From Magnetospirillum sp. 15-1 (GTDB lineage Bacteria; Pseudomonadota; Alphaproteobacteria; Rhodospirillales; Magnetospirillaceae), in the NCBI RefSeq assembly GCF_900184795.1, contig NZ_FXXN01000023.1:143055-207054 (forward strand): a stretch of DNA of 64,000 bases. The letters are read 5' to 3'. Of the stretch, positions 36,162-47,076 are shown piece after piece. Position 1 is the first letter of the stretch. The number at the start of each line of letters is the position of its first letter. A program made the translations under genes and the position numbers. The notes beneath the pieces are model-generated. The model was not told the origin of the DNA. It saw only the letters and a list, made by a program, of their open reading frames with translations, and did no database searches.

Positions 36162-36834
36162 TGTCGTCATCCTCCAGAATGCGCCGGGCCAGCGGCACGG
36201 TGACGGAGCGGCGGCCGGCCAGGGCGGCACGGTCCAGACGCTCCACCAGACCGGCGCAGGCGGCGAAGCTGCGCTCCATGCGGCCCACCAGGAAGTGAAC
36301 CACATCCTCGCCGATGCGTAACTGGCGATCATCGAACAGCTTGACCAGCAGGGCGGCCAGAAGGGCGTCGTCGGGAGTGCCGATGGACGCCACCGGCATG
36401 GCCAGCAGCCGCGAGCGCAGGTCAGGCAGCCGTACCGCCCAGGCAACCGGCGGAGTGCGGGCGGTCAGCAGCAGGATACGGCCCAGCTCGCGGCCCTGGT
36501 TGATCAGATGGAACAGCGCCACCTCGTCCAGGGCTCCCGGCCGGTCGCAATCCTCCACCACCAGCACCGGCACCGATTCCAGCAGGGGACGCGAGGATTC
36601 GGGGCTGACCTCGGCGGCGGAAATCAGCATGCCACCGCCGGCATGGGCGAACAGATGGGCCAAATGGGTCTTGCCGCTGCCCGCCGGGCCGACGAGGATG
36701 CTGGCCGGGCCGGGCCAGCGCCCGGGCGCGGACACCCAGGCATGGGCCGCCTCGTTGCAAGGCGCCACCAGGAAATCGTCAGCGGCCAGCGAGGGCACGT
36801 GCCCGAACGCCAGGGGAAGCTGGGCGTCGCTCAT
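36136..36834 (-). CDS. hdaA: HdaA, DnaA-related regulatory inactivator
   Basis: 232 aa, DnaA AAA+ domain only. N-terminal clamp-binding-like AQLPLAFGHVPSLAADDF, Walker A ILVGPAGSGKTHLAHLFA, Walker B VLVVEDCD, sensor region ILLLTARTPPVAW, and DLRSRLLAMPVASIGTPDD. There is no DNA-binding domain IV. HdaA with the beta clamp stimulates ATP hydrolysis by DnaA and blocks over-initiation. It overlaps the upstream transporter stop by 4 bases, an arrangement also typical of hda genes beside PerM-type transporters. Confidence 0.9.
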   Translation of the reverse strand: MSDAQLPLAFGHVPSLAADDFLVAPCNEAAHAWVSAPGRWPGPASILVGPAGSGKTHLAHLFAHAGGGMLISAAEVSPESSRPLLESVPVLVVEDCDRPGALDEVALFHLINQGRELGRILLLTARTPPVAWAVRLPDLRSRLLAMPVASIGTPDDALLAALLVKLFDDRQLRIGEDVVHFLVGRMERSFAACAGLVERLDRAALAGRRSVTVPLARRILEDDDNGSGTEGP

Positions 36835-37913
36835 GACTTGCTGTAATCGTCCCCGACGCCGTCGTACAGGGAACTTTTCATGTAGTTCTGCAGGGCGAAG
36901 CGGGTCAGTACGCCGATCACCGAAGCGGCGGGCACCGCCAGCAGGATGCCGACGAAGCCGAACAGGGCACCGCCGGCCAGCAGCGAGAAGATGATCCACA
37001 CCGGATGCAGGCCGACCCGGTCGCCCACCAGCTTGGGCGTCAGGAAATTGCCCTCCAGCACGTTGCCGACCAGGAACACGACGCCGACGCCACCCAGCAG
37101 GTGCCATTCGCCGCCCTGGGCCAGGGCAAGGCCGATGCTGGCGATCAGGCCGATCAGCATGCCCACGTAGGGGACGAAGGCCCCCAACCCGGTGCCCAGC
37201 CCGATCATCAGGCCGAGGTCGAGACCGGTGAGCGTCAGCCCGACGCCGTAGAACACGGCCAGTACCATGCACACCGTGGCCTGGCCGCGCACGAAGCCGG
37301 CGATGGTGCGGTCGATTTCCTTCAACTCGAAACGGATGGTCTCGGCATGGTGGCGGGGCAGCCAGTTGTCCACCTTGGCGACCATGTGGTCCCAGTCGCG
37401 CAGCAGATAGAAGGTCACCACCGGAGTGATGAACAGCAGCGACAGAATGCTCATCATGGCGATGCCGCCCGACAGCACCCCCTTGACGACCCCCAGCCCC
37501 CATTCCACCGCCGTGCCGGCATAGGCCCCGGCCGACGAGCGCAGTCTGGCCAGATCGTCGGGCGACAGGTGGCGGTAGACCTCCTCCAGCAGCGGCGTGG
37601 CACGCAGTTGCAGGGATTCGGCATAGGTGGGCACCTTGTGGACGAAGGTCACCACCTGACCCTGGATCATGGGGGCCAACAGGGTCAGCCCCAGGCCCAT
37701 CAGGCCGAAGAACACCAGGCAGATCACCGCCGTCGCCAGGGTGCGCGACAGCCCGGCCCGCTCCATGCGGTCGGCCAGGGGATCGAGGAAATAGGCCACC
37801 GCCATGCCGGCCACGAAGGGCAGCATCACGCTGCGCAGCATATAGAGCAGTACCAGGAAGACCGCGCCGCCGATCAGCCAGAAGCGCAGCCGCTGACCCG
37901 AACTCATGCTCAT
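36831..37913 (-). CDS. AI-2E family transporter (PerM-like)
   Basis: 360 aa with about eight membrane segments ([58 protein letters not shown]-like). The family blocks [37 protein letters not shown] and [20 protein letters not shown] are clear. Substrates vary in the family and are mostly unknown; some act as Na+/H+ antiporters. Start ATG 37913, overlapping the DUF2066 stop. Same operon as hdaA. Confidence 0.88.
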   Translation of the reverse strand: MSMSSGQRLRFWLIGGAVFLVLLYMLRSVMLPFVAGMAVAYFLDPLADRMERAGLSRTLATAVICLVFFGLMGLGLTLLAPMIQGQVVTFVHKVPTYAESLQLRATPLLEEVYRHLSPDDLARLRSSAGAYAGTAVEWGLGVVKGVLSGGIAMMSILSLLFITPVVTFYLLRDWDHMVAKVDNWLPRHHAETIRFELKEIDRTIAGFVRGQATVCMVLAVFYGVGLTLTGLDLGLMIGLGTGLGAFVPYVGMLIGLIASIGLALAQGGEWHLLGGVGVVFLVGNVLEGNFLTPKLVGDRVGLHPVWIIFSLLAGGALFGFVGILLAVPAASVIGVLTRFALQNYMKSSLYDGVGDDYSKS

Positions 37914-38983
37914 GGCACCCCCTTGAGACGCATGGCCCAGAATCCGTCGTTCCAATCCATCGACAGGCCGGCGGCCGCCAGGGTGGACTTGACCTGCTCG
38001 GGCTCGCCCACCGTGTACAGCATCAGCGCCGCCTCTTCACGCGACAGCGAAACGATCTCCCAGCGGCGCACCAGGGTGACGCGGCCCAGGCGCTCGCGCA
38101 CCGCCACCCAATCGTCCAGCCCGCGCAGTTGCACCATCACCGCCATGGACGCCGCCCGGTCGAAGGACAGCAGGTTCTGCTGCTTGTAGGCGCCGTCCAG
38201 GGTCTGGGCCGCCTCGGCGGCGGCATGGCGCAGCACGGCGTCCAGGCCGGCCTCGCCGATGGGATAAGAGCGGGTGTCGAAGGGCTTCATCACGCCGGGC
38301 ATGCCGGTGGCGGTCACCTCGAGCGTATTGGCGGCGCCGTTGACCATGGCGGTCATCACCAGCACGTCGGGGGTACGGAAGCGGGAGCCCAGCCCGGCCA
38401 GGGCATCGGCATCGCCGGCCAGGGCCTTTTCCACCGGCACGGATTGGACATCGACCAGATCGCCGGTGGGCACCACCAGCGGCACCAGACCGCCGCTGCC
38501 CTGGCCCAGCCATGCCGCCCGCCATGGATTGGGGTCATCCCACAGCAGGGCGCGGCCGGCTCCGACCGGGCGGAACACCGGCACGATGACCACCGGACGG
38601 GGACGGGGCTCGGCATACTTGATATTGGCGTCGCGCAGCAGCTTCTTCACCGCCGCCTGATTGTAGCGGACGGTCAGCGAGGCGATGTAGCGCACCGCCG
38701 ACGACCGCTCGTACTCGATCGCCACGTCGCGGACGTATTGCAACGCTTCGGCATGGGGCAGACGGCCGTGATCGGCCGGCATGGTCAGGCGTTCGAGCAG
38801 GCGCCGGAAACCGACCCGCTGGGCCTCGGCGATAGCCTGCTCCTTGGCCGCCGCCACGGCCTGGGCGGTGATATCGACCTCGATGCCATGCACGGCGAAG
38901 GCATCGGCGGCCCGCGCGGCGCCGGAAAACGTCAGCAGAAGGGCGAGGACCAGCCCGGCAAGCCGGAGACCGCGAGAAGACAT
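37910..38983 (-). CDS. DUF2066 domain-containing periplasmic protein
   Basis: 357 aa with a signal peptide ([15 protein letters not shown]). The mature N-terminus ([34 protein letters not shown]) and the [20 protein letters not shown] segment are typical of DUF2066. The C-terminal part resembles a repeat ([20 protein letters not shown]). Function unknown; commonly found upstream of an AI-2E transporter and hda, as here. ATG at 38983; divergent from purM. Confidence 0.8.
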   Translation of the reverse strand: MSSRGLRLAGLVLALLLTFSGAARAADAFAVHGIEVDITAQAVAAAKEQAIAEAQRVGFRRLLERLTMPADHGRLPHAEALQYVRDVAIEYERSSAVRYIASLTVRYNQAAVKKLLRDANIKYAEPRPRPVVIVPVFRPVGAGRALLWDDPNPWRAAWLGQGSGGLVPLVVPTGDLVDVQSVPVEKALAGDADALAGLGSRFRTPDVLVMTAMVNGAANTLEVTATGMPGVMKPFDTRSYPIGEAGLDAVLRHAAAEAAQTLDGAYKQQNLLSFDRAASMAVMVQLRGLDDWVAVRERLGRVTLVRRWEIVSLSREEAALMLYTVGEPEQVKSTLAAAGLSMDWNDGFWAMRLKGVP

Positions 38984-39046
38984 TGCAAACCGTCCGGGAT
39001 GAAGTATTTTGGCCCACTCAATTCTGCCCGAGACCATACCACACCC

Positions 39047-40141
<1,095 letters not shown>

Positions 40142-40143
40142 GC

Positions 40144-40755
40144 ATGCGCAAGAAGGTCGGCGTCCTGGTCTCGGGCCGGGGCAGCAATCTCCAGGCCCTG
40201 CTCGATGCCTGCGCCGATCCCTCCTTCCCGGCCGAGATCAGTCTGGTCATCTCCAACGTGCCAGGGGTCTACGCCCTGGAGCGCGCCGAGAAGGCCGGGG
40301 TGCCGACCCTGACCATTCCGCACAAGGGCTTCGCCTCGCGCGAGGCCTTTGATGCCGAGATGGACAAGGCGCTGCGCGCCGCCGGCATCGAGATCGTCTG
40401 TCTGGCCGGCTTCATGCGCCTGCTGTCCACCGCCTTCGCCGAAGGCTGGCGGGGCCGCATGATCAACATCCATCCCGCCCTGCTGCCCTCGTTCAAGGGG
40501 CTGTACACCCACCGCCGCGCCATCGAGGCCGGGGTCAAGCTGCACGGCTGCACCGTCCATCTGGTGACGCCGGAACTGGATGACGGCCCCATCCTGGTGC
40601 AGAAGGCGGTCCCGGTTCTGGCCTCAGACGACGAGGACACCCTTGCCGCCCGCGTGCTGGAGCAGGAGCACAAGGCGTACCCGGAGGCGCTCCGCCTGCT
40701 GGCCGAGGGCCGTGTGGAGGTCGAGGGCAACCGCGCGCTCATCCGCGATGCCTGA
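40144..40755 (+). CDS. purN: Phosphoribosylglycinamide formyltransferase
   Basis: 203 aa GAR transformylase using 10-formyl-THF. KVGVLVSGRGSNLQALLDAC, LAGFMRLLS, the NIHPALLPSFKGLYTHRRA active-site block (catalytic N and H) and VHLVTPELDDGPILVQ with the catalytic Asp are present. Operon with purM; its last 8 bases overlap the next gene. Confidence 0.96.
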   Translation: MRKKVGVLVSGRGSNLQALLDACADPSFPAEISLVISNVPGVYALERAEKAGVPTLTIPHKGFASREAFDAEMDKALRAAGIEIVCLAGFMRLLSTAFAEGWRGRMINIHPALLPSFKGLYTHRRAIEAGVKLHGCTVHLVTPELDDGPILVQKAVPVLASDDEDTLAARVLEQEHKAYPEALRLLAEGRVEVEGNRALIRDA

Positions 40756-41728
40756 TCCGCTCCATGTCCCGGCGTCCATCCTGGTCTATGTCGGCCTGGA
40801 CGCGGTCGGCGACGGGCTGATCAAGCTGCCCTTCGTGCGCGCCCTGCGCTCCGCCTTCCCCAAGGCCCGTATCACCTGGGTGGCCGGCAAGGGTCACACG
40901 GTATTCGCCGACACCCTGGGTCCCCTGGTGCGAGGATTGCTCGATGAAGTGATCGACGAGGCGGATATCGGCTCACATCCCATGGAATTACTGAGCAGGC
41001 CGCTTTCCGGCCGCTCGTTCGACCTGATCATCGATACCCAGCGGCGCGGGCTGACCACCTTGATCCTCAGGCGCATCCGCCACCGGCGCTTCATCTCCGC
41101 CACCGCCGGCTACCTGTTCTCCGATATCCGCCCCCGCGAGCGGACCCGCCCGGCCTCCATGATCGGGCAGTTGATGCAACTGGCCGAGGCGGCGGCGGGG
41201 TGCCCGGTGGAGGCCAACTTCCCCCTGCCCCGCGACCCGGCCATCGAGGCGGAGGCCGAGCGCCTGCTGCCCGCCGGCCCGCGCTATGTGGGCCTGGCGC
41301 CCGGCGCCGGTGGCCGCTGGAAGTGCTGGCCGCTGGAGCGCTACATCGCCCTGGCCGCCGGACTGCGGGACGCCGTGCCGGTGTTCCTGCTGGGTCCGGC
41401 CGAGGCCGAGGACTGGGCCGCCACCATCCGTGCCGCCCTGCCCCACGCCCTGTTGCCGCTGCAGCAGGCCTCACAGCTTACTCCCATGCTGACCATCGCC
41501 CTGGGCCGCCGGCTGGCGGCGGCGGTGACCAACGACAGCGGCACCGGCCACATGCTGGGCGCCGCCGATATTCCGCTGGTCTCGCTGTTCGGCCCGACGC
41601 CGGCCAACAAGTTCGCACCGCTGACCCGCCGGGCCGCGATCCTCCGCGCCCAGGATTTCGGCGGCGAGGCCATGGAGGCCATTCCGCGCGAGGCGGTTGA
41701 AAAGGCCCTTTCCCAGTTGTTGCTTTGA
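40748..41728 (+). CDS. Glycosyltransferase family 9 protein
   Basis: 326 aa GT-B fold heptosyltransferase-like enzyme. The N-terminal domain reads [20 protein letters not shown] and [15 protein letters not shown]. The C-terminal nucleotide-sugar domain has [40 protein letters not shown] and [13 protein letters not shown]. It probably adds a heptose or related sugar to the LPS core. It overlaps purN by 8 bases, an unusual place for an LPS gene, which suggests transcriptional linkage to purine synthesis. Confidence 0.88.
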   Translation: MPDPLHVPASILVYVGLDAVGDGLIKLPFVRALRSAFPKARITWVAGKGHTVFADTLGPLVRGLLDEVIDEADIGSHPMELLSRPLSGRSFDLIIDTQRRGLTTLILRRIRHRRFISATAGYLFSDIRPRERTRPASMIGQLMQLAEAAAGCPVEANFPLPRDPAIEAEAERLLPAGPRYVGLAPGAGGRWKCWPLERYIALAAGLRDAVPVFLLGPAEAEDWAATIRAALPHALLPLQQASQLTPMLTIALGRRLAAAVTNDSGTGHMLGAADIPLVSLFGPTPANKFAPLTRRAAILRAQDFGGEAMEAIPREAVEKALSQLLL

Positions 41729-41783
41729 CCCGGCCCGAGGCTGGGGCTACCATATCAGCGCTATCGCAACATCGAGTTCCGTC

Positions 41784-42308
41784 ATGAATATCAAGGACCA
41801 TATCCGCGGCGTTCCCGACTTCCCCAAGCCGGGCATCCTGTTTTACGACATCTCCACCCTGCTGGCCCATCCCGACGCCTGGCAGGTGGCCATGGGCCGC
41901 ATGGCCCGCGAGATCATCAAATTCCAGCCCGACGTGCTGGCCGGCATCGAGTCGCGCGGCTTCCTGGTGGCGGCGCCGCTGGCGCTGAAGCTGGGCTGCG
42001 GCTTCGTCATGCTGCGCAAGAAGGGCAAGCTGCCGGGCAAGACCATCCGCCACGATTACGAGTTGGAATACGGCACCGACACCATCGAAATCCAGGAAGA
42101 CGCCATCGCCGAAGGACAGCGCGTGGTCATTCTCGACGACCTGCTGGCTACCGGCGGCACCATGGCGGCGGGGGTCGAATTGCTGCGCAAGATCGGCGCC
42201 CACGTCACCGGCGCCGGCACGATCATCGATCTGGCCTTCTTGCCCGGCAAGCAGCGTCTCAAGCAACTGGACGTCCCCTTCACCTGCCTCGCCTCCTACG
42301 ACGAGTAG
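41784..42308 (+). CDS. apt: Adenine phosphoribosyltransferase
   Basis: 174 aa type I PRTase. [40 protein letters not shown] and the PRPP loop [14 protein letters not shown] identify it. It salvages adenine to AMP. Located 55 bp downstream of the GT9 gene and 8 bp upstream of the histidine kinase, so it belongs to the same purine-linked transcription block. Confidence 0.96.
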   Translation: MNIKDHIRGVPDFPKPGILFYDISTLLAHPDAWQVAMGRMAREIIKFQPDVLAGIESRGFLVAAPLALKLGCGFVMLRKKGKLPGKTIRHDYELEYGTDTIEIQEDAIAEGQRVVILDDLLATGGTMAAGVELLRKIGAHVTGAGTIIDLAFLPGKQRLKQLDVPFTCLASYDE

Positions 42309-42316
42309 GAAACGAC

Positions 42317-44347
42317 ATGCCGTTCGCGGGGGTTGAGGCGGCCTTGGCCGGTATGGCCGTGGGAGCGGCGGTAACGCTGCTCGCCATGGGCCGGCGCCGC
42401 TCTCCGCCGCTTGCGGCCAGCACGGAAGGGACCCTCGACGCCCAGCGCCAACTGGTCGAGGCCCTGGGCAACAGCCGCGACGGCGTCGCCCTTTTCGATT
42501 CCGCCAACCGGCTGATCACCTGCAACGAGCGCTATCGCCAACTGCTCTCCCCCATCAAGGGGTCTATCTCGCCGGGGGCCCGTTTCGACGACCTGATGGC
42601 CGAGCTGGCCCGCATCGAGAACCGGGACGAGGGATGGCTGGTCCGCAAGATGTCGGGCGGCGGCCTCACCGACGCCACCGCCAGCGAGGACAAGTTCCGC
42701 GACGGCCAGTGGATCACCGTCAGCGCCTATGCCACCCAGGACGGCGGGCAGTTGCGCATCCTGCGCGACATCACGCCGCGCAAGCAGGCGCAGATCTCCC
42801 TGGAAGGCACCGTGTCGTGGCTGAAGGGGGTGATGGACACGGTGGTGGACGGCATCGTCACCATCGACGAGACCGGAACGGTGCTGAGCATCAACCCGGC
42901 GGCCGAGCGGCTGTTCGGCTGGGCCGCCGACCAGGTGGTCGGGCGCAACGTCAAGATGCTGATGCCCGATCCCCATCAATCGGCCCACGACGACTATATC
43001 CGGACCTATCTGCGGACGGGAATGCGCAAGATCGGCTCCTCCGGCCGCGAAGTCGAAGGCTTGCGCCGCGACGGCACCAGCTTTCCCATGGAATTGGCCA
43101 TCGCCGAGATGCAGCAGGGCGACATGCTCACCTTCATCGGCGTGATCCGCGATATCAGCGACCGCAAAAAGAACGAGCTGGCGCTGCTGGACAGCAAGAA
43201 CCGCTTGCGCGATCAGGCCGACCGATTGCAGGGGATCATCGACAACATGCCCCAGGGCGTGGCGGTGTTCGCCGCCGACGACGCCCTGATCGCGCTGAAC
43301 GAATCGGCCATCCGCATGCTGGGCCTGCCCCACGCGGAAATCACGCCGGGAACCATCGACATCTCGCTGTTCATGGCGCTGCTGGCCGCCAACGACACGC
43401 CTCACGGCTATCAAAGCGCGCAATTGACCGCCGATCTGGCGGAAAACATCCGCGAGCGGCCGGAAATGGTGTTCGAACATTTCGCCCCCAGCGGCATCAT
43501 CATGGAGGTGCGCTCCTCGTCCATGCCGGGCGGCGGGCTGATCCTGTCGTTCACCGACGTCACCGACCGCAAGCGGGTGGAGCAGACGCTGCGCGAGGCC
43601 AAGGACGAGGCCGAGCGGGGCAACCGCGCCAAGAACACCTTCCTGGCCAATATCAGCCACGAACTGCGCACGCCGCTCAACGCCATCATCGGCTTTTCCG
43701 AGATGATGAAGCACGAGATCTTCGGTCCGCTGGAGCCGGCCAGCTATCGCACCTATGTGGACGACATCCACGAAAGCGGCCAGCATCTGCTGGAACTCAT
43801 CAACGACATCCTGGATATGTCCAAGGCCGAGGCCGGCATGACCGACCTGATGGAGACGGCGGTGCATGTCCCCGATCTGGTCCGCGTCGCCATCCGGCTG
43901 CTGGCCCGCCGGGCGGAAAACGCCGGAATCAGCCTGAGCGAGGACCTGCCCCCCACCCTGCCGCTGCTGCTGGCCGACGAGCGGCGGCTACGCCAGATCA
44001 TCCTCAACCTGGGCTCCAACGCCGTGAAATTCACCGACGAGGGTGGCGCGGTGATCATCGGCGCCCGGGTGACCGAGGCCGGCTTCGTCATCACGGTGAG
44101 CGACACCGGCATCGGCATGACGGCGGAAGAACTGCAGCGGGTGATGGAGCCCTTCGTCCAGGCCGACACCAGACTGTCGCGCAAATACGAAGGCAGTGGC
44201 CTCGGCCTGCCGCTGACCAAGGCCCTGGTCGGCGCCCACCGCGGCACGCTGCATCTGGACAGCGAACCGGGCCGGGGCACCACGGTGACCGTCACCTTCC
44301 CCTCGTCGCGCATCGTCAACCAGGATAGTGCGGCGGCGGATATCTGA
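42317..44347 (+). CDS. PAS sensor histidine kinase with a FixL-like haem PAS
   Basis: 676 aa. An N-terminal hydrophobic stretch (~4-24), PAS-A (~45-150), PAS-B (~165-290), PAS-C (~305-410), then HisKA with the phospho-His in NISHELRTPLNAIIGFSEMM (~447) and an HATPase domain (LGSNAVKFTDEGG, DTGIGM, GSGLGLPLTK). PAS-B resembles the FixL haem-PAS: MLMPDPHQSAHDDYI places His224 where FixL has its haem ligand (His200 in Bradyrhizobium). Arg244 falls exactly 20 residues later, as Arg220 does in FixL. Oxygen sensing is thus likely. No receiver or cognate regulator lies next to it. It starts 8 bp after apt. Confidence 0.88.
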   Translation: MPFAGVEAALAGMAVGAAVTLLAMGRRRSPPLAASTEGTLDAQRQLVEALGNSRDGVALFDSANRLITCNERYRQLLSPIKGSISPGARFDDLMAELARIENRDEGWLVRKMSGGGLTDATASEDKFRDGQWITVSAYATQDGGQLRILRDITPRKQAQISLEGTVSWLKGVMDTVVDGIVTIDETGTVLSINPAAERLFGWAADQVVGRNVKMLMPDPHQSAHDDYIRTYLRTGMRKIGSSGREVEGLRRDGTSFPMELAIAEMQQGDMLTFIGVIRDISDRKKNELALLDSKNRLRDQADRLQGIIDNMPQGVAVFAADDALIALNESAIRMLGLPHAEITPGTIDISLFMALLAANDTPHGYQSAQLTADLAENIRERPEMVFEHFAPSGIIMEVRSSSMPGGGLILSFTDVTDRKRVEQTLREAKDEAERGNRAKNTFLANISHELRTPLNAIIGFSEMMKHEIFGPLEPASYRTYVDDIHESGQHLLELINDILDMSKAEAGMTDLMETAVHVPDLVRVAIRLLARRAENAGISLSEDLPPTLPLLLADERRLRQIILNLGSNAVKFTDEGGAVIIGARVTEAGFVITVSDTGIGMTAEELQRVMEPFVQADTRLSRKYEGSGLGLPLTKALVGAHRGTLHLDSEPGRGTTVTVTFPSSRIVNQDSAAADI

Positions 44348-44350
44348 CTC

Positions 44351-44761
44351 CTACCGCCGCCGGCCCAGTTCCATCTTGGAGCAGCGATCCATCACCACCG
44401 ACAGCCCCGCCGCCTCGGCCCGCCGGGCGGCCTCCTCATTGATGACGCCCTGCTGCATCCACACCACCTTGGCGCCGATGGCGATGGCTTCGTCGGTGAC
44501 GGCACCGGCCGCCTCGGACGTCCGGAAGATATCCACCATGTCCACCGGAAAGGGGATGGAGGCCAGGTCCTTGTAGACCGTCTCGCCCAGAATTTCCTGC
44601 CCCTCCAGCCCCGGATTGACCGGCACGATGCGATAGCCGTGCCCCTGCAGATAGGCGGCGACGTAATGGCTGGGACGCGAGGGATTGTTGCTGAATCCCA
44701 CGACGGCGATGGTCCGCATGGTCTCGAAGATATGGTCGATCAGGCTGTCGCTGGCGCGCAC
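44351..44761 (-). CDS. CoA-binding domain protein (YccU family)
   Basis: 136 aa Rossmann protein of the CoA-binding family: TIAVVGFSNNPSRPSHYVAA, VPVNPGLEGQEILGETVYK and VVWMQQGVINEEAARRAEAA are typical. Homologues bind CoA in crystals; cellular role unknown. A GTG at 44761 follows GGAGAA by six bases and gives the normal length; the extended frame lacks support. It is convergent with the kinase gene, 3 bp apart. Confidence 0.85.
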   Translation of the reverse strand: MRASDSLIDHIFETMRTIAVVGFSNNPSRPSHYVAAYLQGHGYRIVPVNPGLEGQEILGETVYKDLASIPFPVDMVDIFRTSEAAGAVTDEAIAIGAKVVWMQQGVINEEAARRAEAAGLSVVMDRCSKMELGRRR

Positions 44762-44858
44762 GTGGCTTCTCCCGCTGGGGTCTGGCTGCAAACTATAGCG
44801 GCCTTGCCGCCTTTCGCCAGCCTTCCTAAAGTGACTCGACCGTCGGGAGGAATCGCGG

Positions 44859-47027
44859 ATGAACATCGAGGTACAGGGCAGGCAGGTCTTCGCCGCCACC
44901 TTCGGCAAGGACGGCGACCCGGCCCTGGTGCTGGTGCACGGCGCCGGCGGCAGTCATCGGACATGGAGCGGCCTGGGCGAAGGCATGGCGGCGCACGGCT
45001 TTTGCGTGCTGGTCCCCGACCTGCCCGGCCACGGAACCTCCGAGGGGCCGGCCCTGGACAGCATCGGCGCCCTGGCCGACTGGCTGGCTGATTTCCTGAA
45101 TGCCGCCGGTGTGAAGCGGGCCGCCCTGGCCGGTCATTCCATGGGCGCCCTGGCGGCGCTGGATTGCGCCGCCCGCCATCCCGCCAGGGTGGATGCCCTG
45201 GTCCTGCTGGGCGCCGCCTCGGCCATGCCGGTCAATCAGGCACTGCTGGACATGGCCTTGGCCGACCCCGCCGCCGCCGCCGCCGCCGCCCTGATCGCCA
45301 AGTGGGGGTTCGCCAAGGAGCCACCGCCCTCCCCCGCCCTGCTCGCCGAAACCATCGACAACCTGTCGGCCTCGGCCCCCGGAATCCTGCATACCGATCT
45401 GTCCGCCTGCAACGCCTATGGCGGCGGCGAGGCGGCGGCCGACCGGACCGCCTGCCCGGCGGCGGTGATCGTCGGCGGCCAGGACCGCATGTCGCCGCCC
45501 GAAACCGGCCGCGCCCTGGCCGGGCGCCTGAAGCGGGGTCGGGCCATCGTGCTGGAGCGCGCCGGTCACATGATGATGGCCGAGCACCCCGAAGCCACCC
45601 TGACAGCCCTGGTTGACGCCCTCGATCCCAGCCTGGATACCGGCGACTGGGAGGCCCTGCGCGCCCAGGCCCATCGTATGCTGGACGAGAGCCTGGACTT
45701 CATCCGTGCCGTGCGCGGCCGCCCGGTGTGGCGCCCCATGCCCGCCGACGTGCGGGCGGCCTTCGACGCCGCTCCCCCCCGGACAGGACAGGCACTGGCC
45801 GCCATCGATGCCGAGTTCCGCAAGCTCGTCGAACCGTTCGGCCCCGGCAACCTCCATCCCGGCTTCATGGGCTGGGTCCATGGCGGCGGCACGGTGGAGG
45901 GCATGCTGGCCGAGATGCTGGCCGGCGGGCTCAATGCCAATCTGGGCGGCCGCGACCACGCTCCCATGGAGGTGGAGCGCCAGATCCTGCGCTGGATGCG
46001 CGATCTGTTCCATTACCCCAAGGAAGCCAGCGGCCTGTTCGTCACCGGCACCTCCATGGCCAATTTCCTGGCGGTGCTGGTGGCCCGCACCCGGGCCCTG
46101 GGCGGCGAGACCCGCCGCACCGGGCTGAGTGGCGGCGAAGGGCTGGTCGCCTATGCCTCGCGGGCCGCCCACGGCTGCATTCCCCAGGCCTTCGAGATGA
46201 GCGGGCTGGGTTCGGACGCGCTTCGCCTGCTGCCCACCGATTCCTGCCACCGGATCGACCTGGAGGCGCTGAAGGAGGCCATCCGCGCCGACCGTGCCGC
46301 CGGCCGACACCCCTTCATGCTGATCGGCAGCGCCGGCACCGTTGATGTCGGCGCCATCGACGACCTGGATGCCCTGGCCGACCTCGCCGAGGCCGAAGGG
46401 CTGTGGTTCCATGTGGACGGCGCTTTCGGGGCATTGGGCATGATGTCAACCGAGTTGTCGCCCAAATTGTCCGGTATCGAGCGCTCGAATTCCCTCGCCT
46501 TCGACTTCCACAAATGGGGCCAAGTGCCTTATGACGCAGGATATTTTCTGGTCCGGGACGGCGAGACCCATCGGGCCGCCTTCGCCTCTCCCGCCGCCTA
46601 TCTGCGGCGAGAAGCCCGAGGGCTGGCCGCCGGTTCGCTCTGGCCCTGCGATTACGGCCCCGATTTATCGCGGGGTTTCCGCGCCCTGAAAACCTGGATG
46701 ACGCTGAAGGCCCACGGCATGGACGCCCTGGGCGCCGCCATGGCCCGCTGCTGCCGGGTGGCCCGCCATCTGGCCGCCCGCGTCGAGGCGGAACCGTCCC
46801 TGGAACTGCTGGTGCCGGTGGCGCTCAATATCGTCTGCTTCCACCACCCCGGCGCGGATTCCGCATCCATCGTCGCCGACCTGCACGAGGCGGGAATCGC
46901 CGCGCCGTCCACCACAATGATCGGCGGCACGCTGGCGATCCGTGCCGCCATCGTCAACCACCGCACCAGGGAAGTTGACGTCGACCGCATGGTTGACGCG
47001 GTGCTGAGCGTGTTAGCGAAGCAATGA
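44859..47027 (+). CDS. Alpha/beta-hydrolase fused to PLP group II decarboxylase
   Basis: 722 aa two-domain fusion. Residues ~1-255 are an alpha/beta hydrolase with oxyanion HGAGG (27-31), nucleophile GHSMG (Ser94), Asp209 in GGQDRM and His237 in RAGHMM. Residues ~260-722 are a fold-type-I decarboxylase like aromatic-L-amino-acid or glutamate decarboxylases: HPGFMGWVHGGGTVEGMLAE, VTGTSMANFLAVL, WFHVDGAFGA (Asp520) and PLP lysine DFHKWGQ (Lys552). Both active sites look intact. Expected chemistry is amino-acid decarboxylation plus ester, thioester or amide hydrolysis. It heads a three-gene cluster with an ATP-grasp and another PLP enzyme. I know no characterised enzyme with this fusion. Confidence 0.85.
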   Translation: MNIEVQGRQVFAATFGKDGDPALVLVHGAGGSHRTWSGLGEGMAAHGFCVLVPDLPGHGTSEGPALDSIGALADWLADFLNAAGVKRAALAGHSMGALAALDCAARHPARVDALVLLGAASAMPVNQALLDMALADPAAAAAAALIAKWGFAKEPPPSPALLAETIDNLSASAPGILHTDLSACNAYGGGEAAADRTACPAAVIVGGQDRMSPPETGRALAGRLKRGRAIVLERAGHMMMAEHPEATLTALVDALDPSLDTGDWEALRAQAHRMLDESLDFIRAVRGRPVWRPMPADVRAAFDAAPPRTGQALAAIDAEFRKLVEPFGPGNLHPGFMGWVHGGGTVEGMLAEMLAGGLNANLGGRDHAPMEVERQILRWMRDLFHYPKEASGLFVTGTSMANFLAVLVARTRALGGETRRTGLSGGEGLVAYASRAAHGCIPQAFEMSGLGSDALRLLPTDSCHRIDLEALKEAIRADRAAGRHPFMLIGSAGTVDVGAIDDLDALADLAEAEGLWFHVDGAFGALGMMSTELSPKLSGIERSNSLAFDFHKWGQVPYDAGYFLVRDGETHRAAFASPAAYLRREARGLAAGSLWPCDYGPDLSRGFRALKTWMTLKAHGMDALGAAMARCCRVARHLAARVEAEPSLELLVPVALNIVCFHHPGADSASIVADLHEAGIAAPSTTMIGGTLAIRAAIVNHRTREVDVDRMVDAVLSVLAKQ

Positions 47028-47076
47028 TTAACCATTTCGGGCTAGTCTGAGACTTCCCATAGCTCAAGGAAACGCC

